NCBI GenBank assembly: GCA_015228995.1
Contig: JADGCM010000024.1
Coordinates: 1 to 16,597, forward strand
Source: Magnetococcales bacterium
GTDB taxonomy: Bacteria > Pseudomonadota > Magnetococcia > Magnetococcales > JADGCH01
Reading direction: 5' to 3'
Length of the DNA stretch: 16,597 nucleotides
Positions 14,989-16,597 of the stretch are shown here, piece after piece. Made by a program: the position numbers and the translations under genes. Position 1 is the first letter of the stretch. Every line of letters starts with the position of its first letter. The notes under the pieces were generated by a model. The model made no database searches. It had not been told where the DNA came from and worked only from the letters and a program-made list of their open reading frames with translations.

Positions 14989-15594
14989 TCAGTTTCCTTT
15001 CTGGTTATTGTCCTTCTGGTTATCGACTACCGCAGCCGGTTCCTGTTGTTCTTCGTGGACAAAACCGGTGTGACAGTCGACACAGGTTTTATTGCCATCT
15101 TTCATCATCTTGTCATGTTTGCTGGCCGCAGAACGCTCCTGGGCCGATAGCTGCATCGCTTGGTAGCTGTGACACTGACGGCACTCTTTCGAGTCACGCT
15201 GACGCATGTTCTCCAACACGCTCTGGGCTAACCGATAGCGGTGCTTGGCAAATGACGCTTCATCGGGATAAGTGCCAATGACATGATGGTAGAGGTGACG
15301 TCCACCGACAATCACCTTATCCATCAGTTTGTCGACGTAGTCGACCACCCCTTTGCCGTGCGGTATATGACAGCTGGAGCAGACGACACGCACTCCTGAT
15401 CGGTTCTGGTAGTGGGTGCTCTTCTGGTACTCCTTGTAGACGCCATCCATTTCGTGGCAGGAGATGCACATTTCAAGGCTATTGGTAAAGCCATCCATTA
15501 AGGTGAAGTGAAATCCGGCCAGCAGGATGGATCCGGCGGCTGCGCCGCCCACGAAAACCAGCCACAAGCGCGACGGGCCTGTTTTGGGTGTCAT
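14989..15594 (-). CDS. NapC/NirT-family tetraheme cytochrome c (copy 2)
   Basis: A 201-aa paralogue of the + strand gene at 4478-5101. It has an N-terminal membrane anchor (about 11-31) and four haem sites: CISCH at 43-47, CSSCH at 72-76, CRQCH at 138-142 and CVDCH at 171-175. Long stretches match copy 1, including CISCHEM-x-GVY, SGVR, HIPHGK/HVPHGK, IGTY and RDSKECR. The start is placed at ATG 15594, where AAGGGAG lies 8 bases upstream and the protein begins just before the anchor; a longer in-frame reading from 15663 has no such site and adds 23 atypical residues. It is transcribed with the cytochrome c'-like gene that follows, a likely electron partner. The Gln/Asn/Lys-rich tail is not conserved with copy 1. 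Confidence 0.93.
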   Translation of the reverse strand: MTPKTGPSRLWLVFVGGAAAGSILLAGFHFTLMDGFTNSLEMCISCHEMDGVYKEYQKSTHYQNRSGVRVVCSSCHIPHGKGVVDYVDKLMDKVIVGGRHLYHHVIGTYPDEASFAKHRYRLAQSVLENMRQRDSKECRQCHSYQAMQLSAQERSAASKHDKMMKDGNKTCVDCHTGFVHEEQQEPAAVVDNQKDNNQKGN

Positions 15595-15736
15595 AGAAGA
15601 TACTCCCTTGATCCGAAATGCAATAGCTGGCAGAGGCACCAACAACCTTGATGGATATACCAATCAGGGTAGTAAAGTCAAGATCAGCAATTCTAAAATG
15701 TGGAACCTTTTGATCATTACGACACTCTATAGGGTA

Positions 15737-15746
15737 TGTGATCACA
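15737..15746. promoter_or_regulatory. Palindrome TGTGATCACA in the divergent intergenic region
   Basis: The 205-base region between the - strand tetraheme gene and the + strand small-gene pair holds no gene. A perfect 10-bp palindrome, TGTGATCACA, lies 53 bases before the ATG at 15800. Its half-sites resemble CRP-type TGTGA/TCACA but lack the usual 6-base spacer, so the regulator is unknown. TATAGG at 15728-15733 is the closest -10-like element, without a well-spaced -35. Confidence 0.3.
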
Positions 15747-15799
15747 ACAAATGGTCACTGTAAATAACGTAACAACGAATAAGTAAGGAATTAAATACC

Positions 15800-15949
15800 A
15801 TGACAATCAATATAGAACTTATGGAGAATGGTTACAGTATCTGTCGTAGTGATGACCAAGACTGCCTCTTTGAGGGGGTGCAGCATTGGTCGTTGGCTTG
15901 TGAAATCCATGAGATGTTATCGGGCGAAATGGACGAGGATGACAAATAA
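15800..15949 (+). CDS. Small acidic protein (49 aa), unknown function
   Basis: A short gene that begins MTINIELMENGYSICRSD and ends in MLSGEMDEDDK. It has a good ribosome binding site, TAAGGA at 15784-15789, 10 bases before the ATG, and its stop lies only 1 base before the DUF2892 gene start, as in a coupled operon. The product is acidic, with two cysteines near the middle (CRSDDQDC) and one later (LACEIHE), and has no hydrophobic segment, so it should be cytoplasmic. I do not recognise a family. The Cys-x6-Cys spacing could bind a metal or form a disulfide, which is speculation. The translation signal and operon placement make it likely to be real in spite of its size. Confidence 0.6.
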   Translation: MTINIELMENGYSICRSDDQDCLFEGVQHWSLACEIHEMLSGEMDEDDK

Positions 15950-15950
15950 C

Positions 15951-16166
15951 ATGAGAAAAAATGTTGGCTCTATGGACCGAGCTATCCGCATTGTGGTCGG
16001 TGTCCTACTCATGTCTTTGATATTGGTCGGTCCGCAGACCGTCTGGGGATGGGTCGGCCTTTTGCCTCTGGTAACCGGCTTTATCGGACGCTGTCCCATC
16101 TACCGGCTATTTAAGGTGCAATCGTGTTTATGGTTTGGCGTTGATACCTGCTACTATACCCCTTAA
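15951..16166 (+). CDS. DUF2892 family inner membrane protein
   Basis: A 71-aa member of the DUF2892 (YgaP transmembrane-domain-like) family. The hallmark N-terminus MRKNVGSMDRAIRIVVG is followed by two hydrophobic segments (about 12-28 and 30-47) and the family's C-terminal FIGRCPIYRLFKVQSC. DUF2892 proteins are small membrane proteins often found beside rhodanese-type or sulfur-metabolism genes; their role is unclear. ATG 15951 is used because it gives the family start exactly and follows the 49-aa gene by one base; GAGGA at 15935-15939 is a plausible ribosome binding site. A longer reading in the same frame from 15828 overlaps the 49-aa gene and is not supported. Confidence 0.88.
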   Translation: MRKNVGSMDRAIRIVVGVLLMSLILVGPQTVWGWVGLLPLVTGFIGRCPIYRLFKVQSCLWFGVDTCYYTP

Positions 16167-16172
16167 GGGTTT

Positions 16173-16212
16173 GGTAACCACGGTAACCACGGTCCTATCG
16201 GCCATGGTTACC
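16173..16212. repeat. GGTAACCAC tandem and inverted repeats
   Basis: GGTAACCAC occurs twice in tandem (16173-16181 and 16182-16190). The second copy plus GG pairs with CCATGGTTACC (16202-16212) as an 11-bp inverted repeat with one mismatch and a 9-base loop. The exact inverted copy GTGGTTACC recurs at 16443-16451, on the other side of the mazF remnant. The hairpin could terminate the DUF2892 unit, although no T-run follows. Confidence 0.45.
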
Positions 16213-16223
16213 AATAAAGTAAA

Positions 16224-16429
16224 ATACGTGCGGATTTGCCTGCAAATATTACCTCTGGTCGACACCCTAGTGGTGGCCTTGACTGGTCAACGGTGCGATG
16301 ATCACACGCGGCATGATAGCATTCAAATCATCCGGTGATACGATCAGAGCCGGGCTGGTTTTCCTGATTTCCGTACCAATCGTTGGATCAAGATTAACCC
16401 AGTACACGTCACCGCTTATTGGCAACCAT
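16224..16429 (-). pseudogene. mazF/pemK-type toxin pseudogene
   Basis: On the - strand, ATG at 16429 opens M-V-A-N-K-R and then hits a stop (16411-16409). Shifting one frame gives an unmistakable MazF/PemK endoribonuclease segment: GDVYWVNLDPTIGTEIRKTS followed by PALIVSPDD, a short variable part, and VIIAPLTSQG, ending at a stop at 16269-16267. A single missing G in a CGGGGT context would restore the family start KRGDVYWVNLDP. In a third frame, TRV, RGNI and QIRT (about 16271-16224) match the family's C-terminal QGxxGQIxLDQIRTV, shortened. So the gene carries at least two frame disruptions and lost residues. No intact antitoxin gene is visible upstream (16430-16597). It is an inactivated toxin-antitoxin remnant. 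Confidence 0.8.
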
Positions 16430-16597
16430 GACTGATAGGGCTGTGGTTACCGGATATTTTCGAATTGAGTAGCCGTGCCTCTAAAATCCAGGCTTGAATG
16501 TCAAGCCAACATCGCGTATAAGTTATGCTGGGTTGTTTAGCCTAAACTGAAGTTTCACGGTTTGTGAGTTTTTCACACTAGGCAACCAGCCTGAGCA
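16430..16597. other. Non-coding end region, possible decayed antitoxin
   Basis: No convincing gene is seen. A perfect 7-bp dyad GGCTTGA-ATG-TCAAGCC (16491-16507) overlaps a - strand TTGACA (16504-16499), which could be an old promoter-operator for the toxin remnant. A short - strand reading near the window end contains VKNSQTVKLQFRLN, faintly like the NGNSQAVRLPKEF start of VapB/MazE-type antitoxins; the similarity is too weak to call. Confidence 0.3.

Noticed and set aside
15595..15663. Longer start for the second tetraheme cytochrome
   Set aside because: The extra 23 residues are atypical before the membrane anchor, while ATG 15594 has a good AAGGGAG site.
15828..15950. N-terminal extension of the DUF2892 protein from the ATG at 15828
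   Set aside because: The added residues have no family similarity and overlap the well-signalled 49-aa gene in another frame. ATG 15951 gives the exact family start.
16135..16338. A 67-codon + strand reading in the end region
   Set aside because: It overlaps the DUF2892 end and runs antisense through the mazF remnant. No domain or ribosome binding site is seen.
1..16597. tRNA, rRNA, riboswitch or insertion sequence
   Set aside because: Reading through both strands showed no tRNA-like TTCRA arm context, no rRNA stretches, no riboswitch core and no transposase-like protein; a covariance-model search would be needed to exclude small RNAs.

Overview
The window reads as a chromosomal piece of a sulfur-oxidising, cytochrome-rich proteobacterium with moderate to high GC. 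The evidence is a housekeeping block (hflC end, DUF2065, yceD, rpmF, plsX, fabH) followed by soxYZ, two NapC/NirT-type tetraheme cytochromes and a cytochrome c'-like protein. Ribosomal protein L32 is the four-cysteine zinc-ribbon form, which from memory is unusual for most Alpha- and Gammaproteobacteria and would fit a deeper lineage such as Magnetococcia. That placement is inference only; no taxon can be proved from this sequence.

Layout. (1) 1-3457: tightly packed + strand housekeeping genes, with short overlaps at DUF2065/yceD and plsX/fabH. fabD, fabG and acpP do not follow fabH. (2) 3570-5967: a secreted Gly/Pro-, Met- and Cys-rich protein, a REP/BIME-like double-hairpin intergenic element, then a likely operon of tetraheme cytochrome, soxY and soxZ, closed by a strong GC hairpin. 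(3) 6099-14435: one giant gene (2778 aa), half of the window. It encodes 19 Ig-like class A repeats of about 110 aa, 17 of which carry an EF-hand-like D-x-D/N-x-D-G loop. It also has four shorter class B repeats, one PPC-like domain and a unique module of about 197 aa inserted into the first repeat. It has no signal peptide, so it is probably a type I-secreted adhesin or surface protein. (4) 14458-15594: on the - strand and convergent with the giant gene, a second tetraheme cytochrome paralogous to the first, and a cytochrome c'-like protein. (5) 15800-16166: a two-gene + strand unit, a 49-aa acidic protein and a DUF2892 membrane protein. (6) 16167-16597: no intact gene; it holds a decayed mazF-type toxin on the - strand and short repeated motifs.

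How the parts may work together (inference): the tetraheme proteins would pass electrons between the membrane quinone pool and periplasmic partners, SoxYZ would carry covalently bound sulfur intermediates, and the cytochrome c'-like protein would be a soluble periplasmic haem protein. No SoxXA, SoxB or SoxCD lies in the window. The giant protein has no visible functional link to the redox genes beyond its position between them, and no type I secretion genes are present here.
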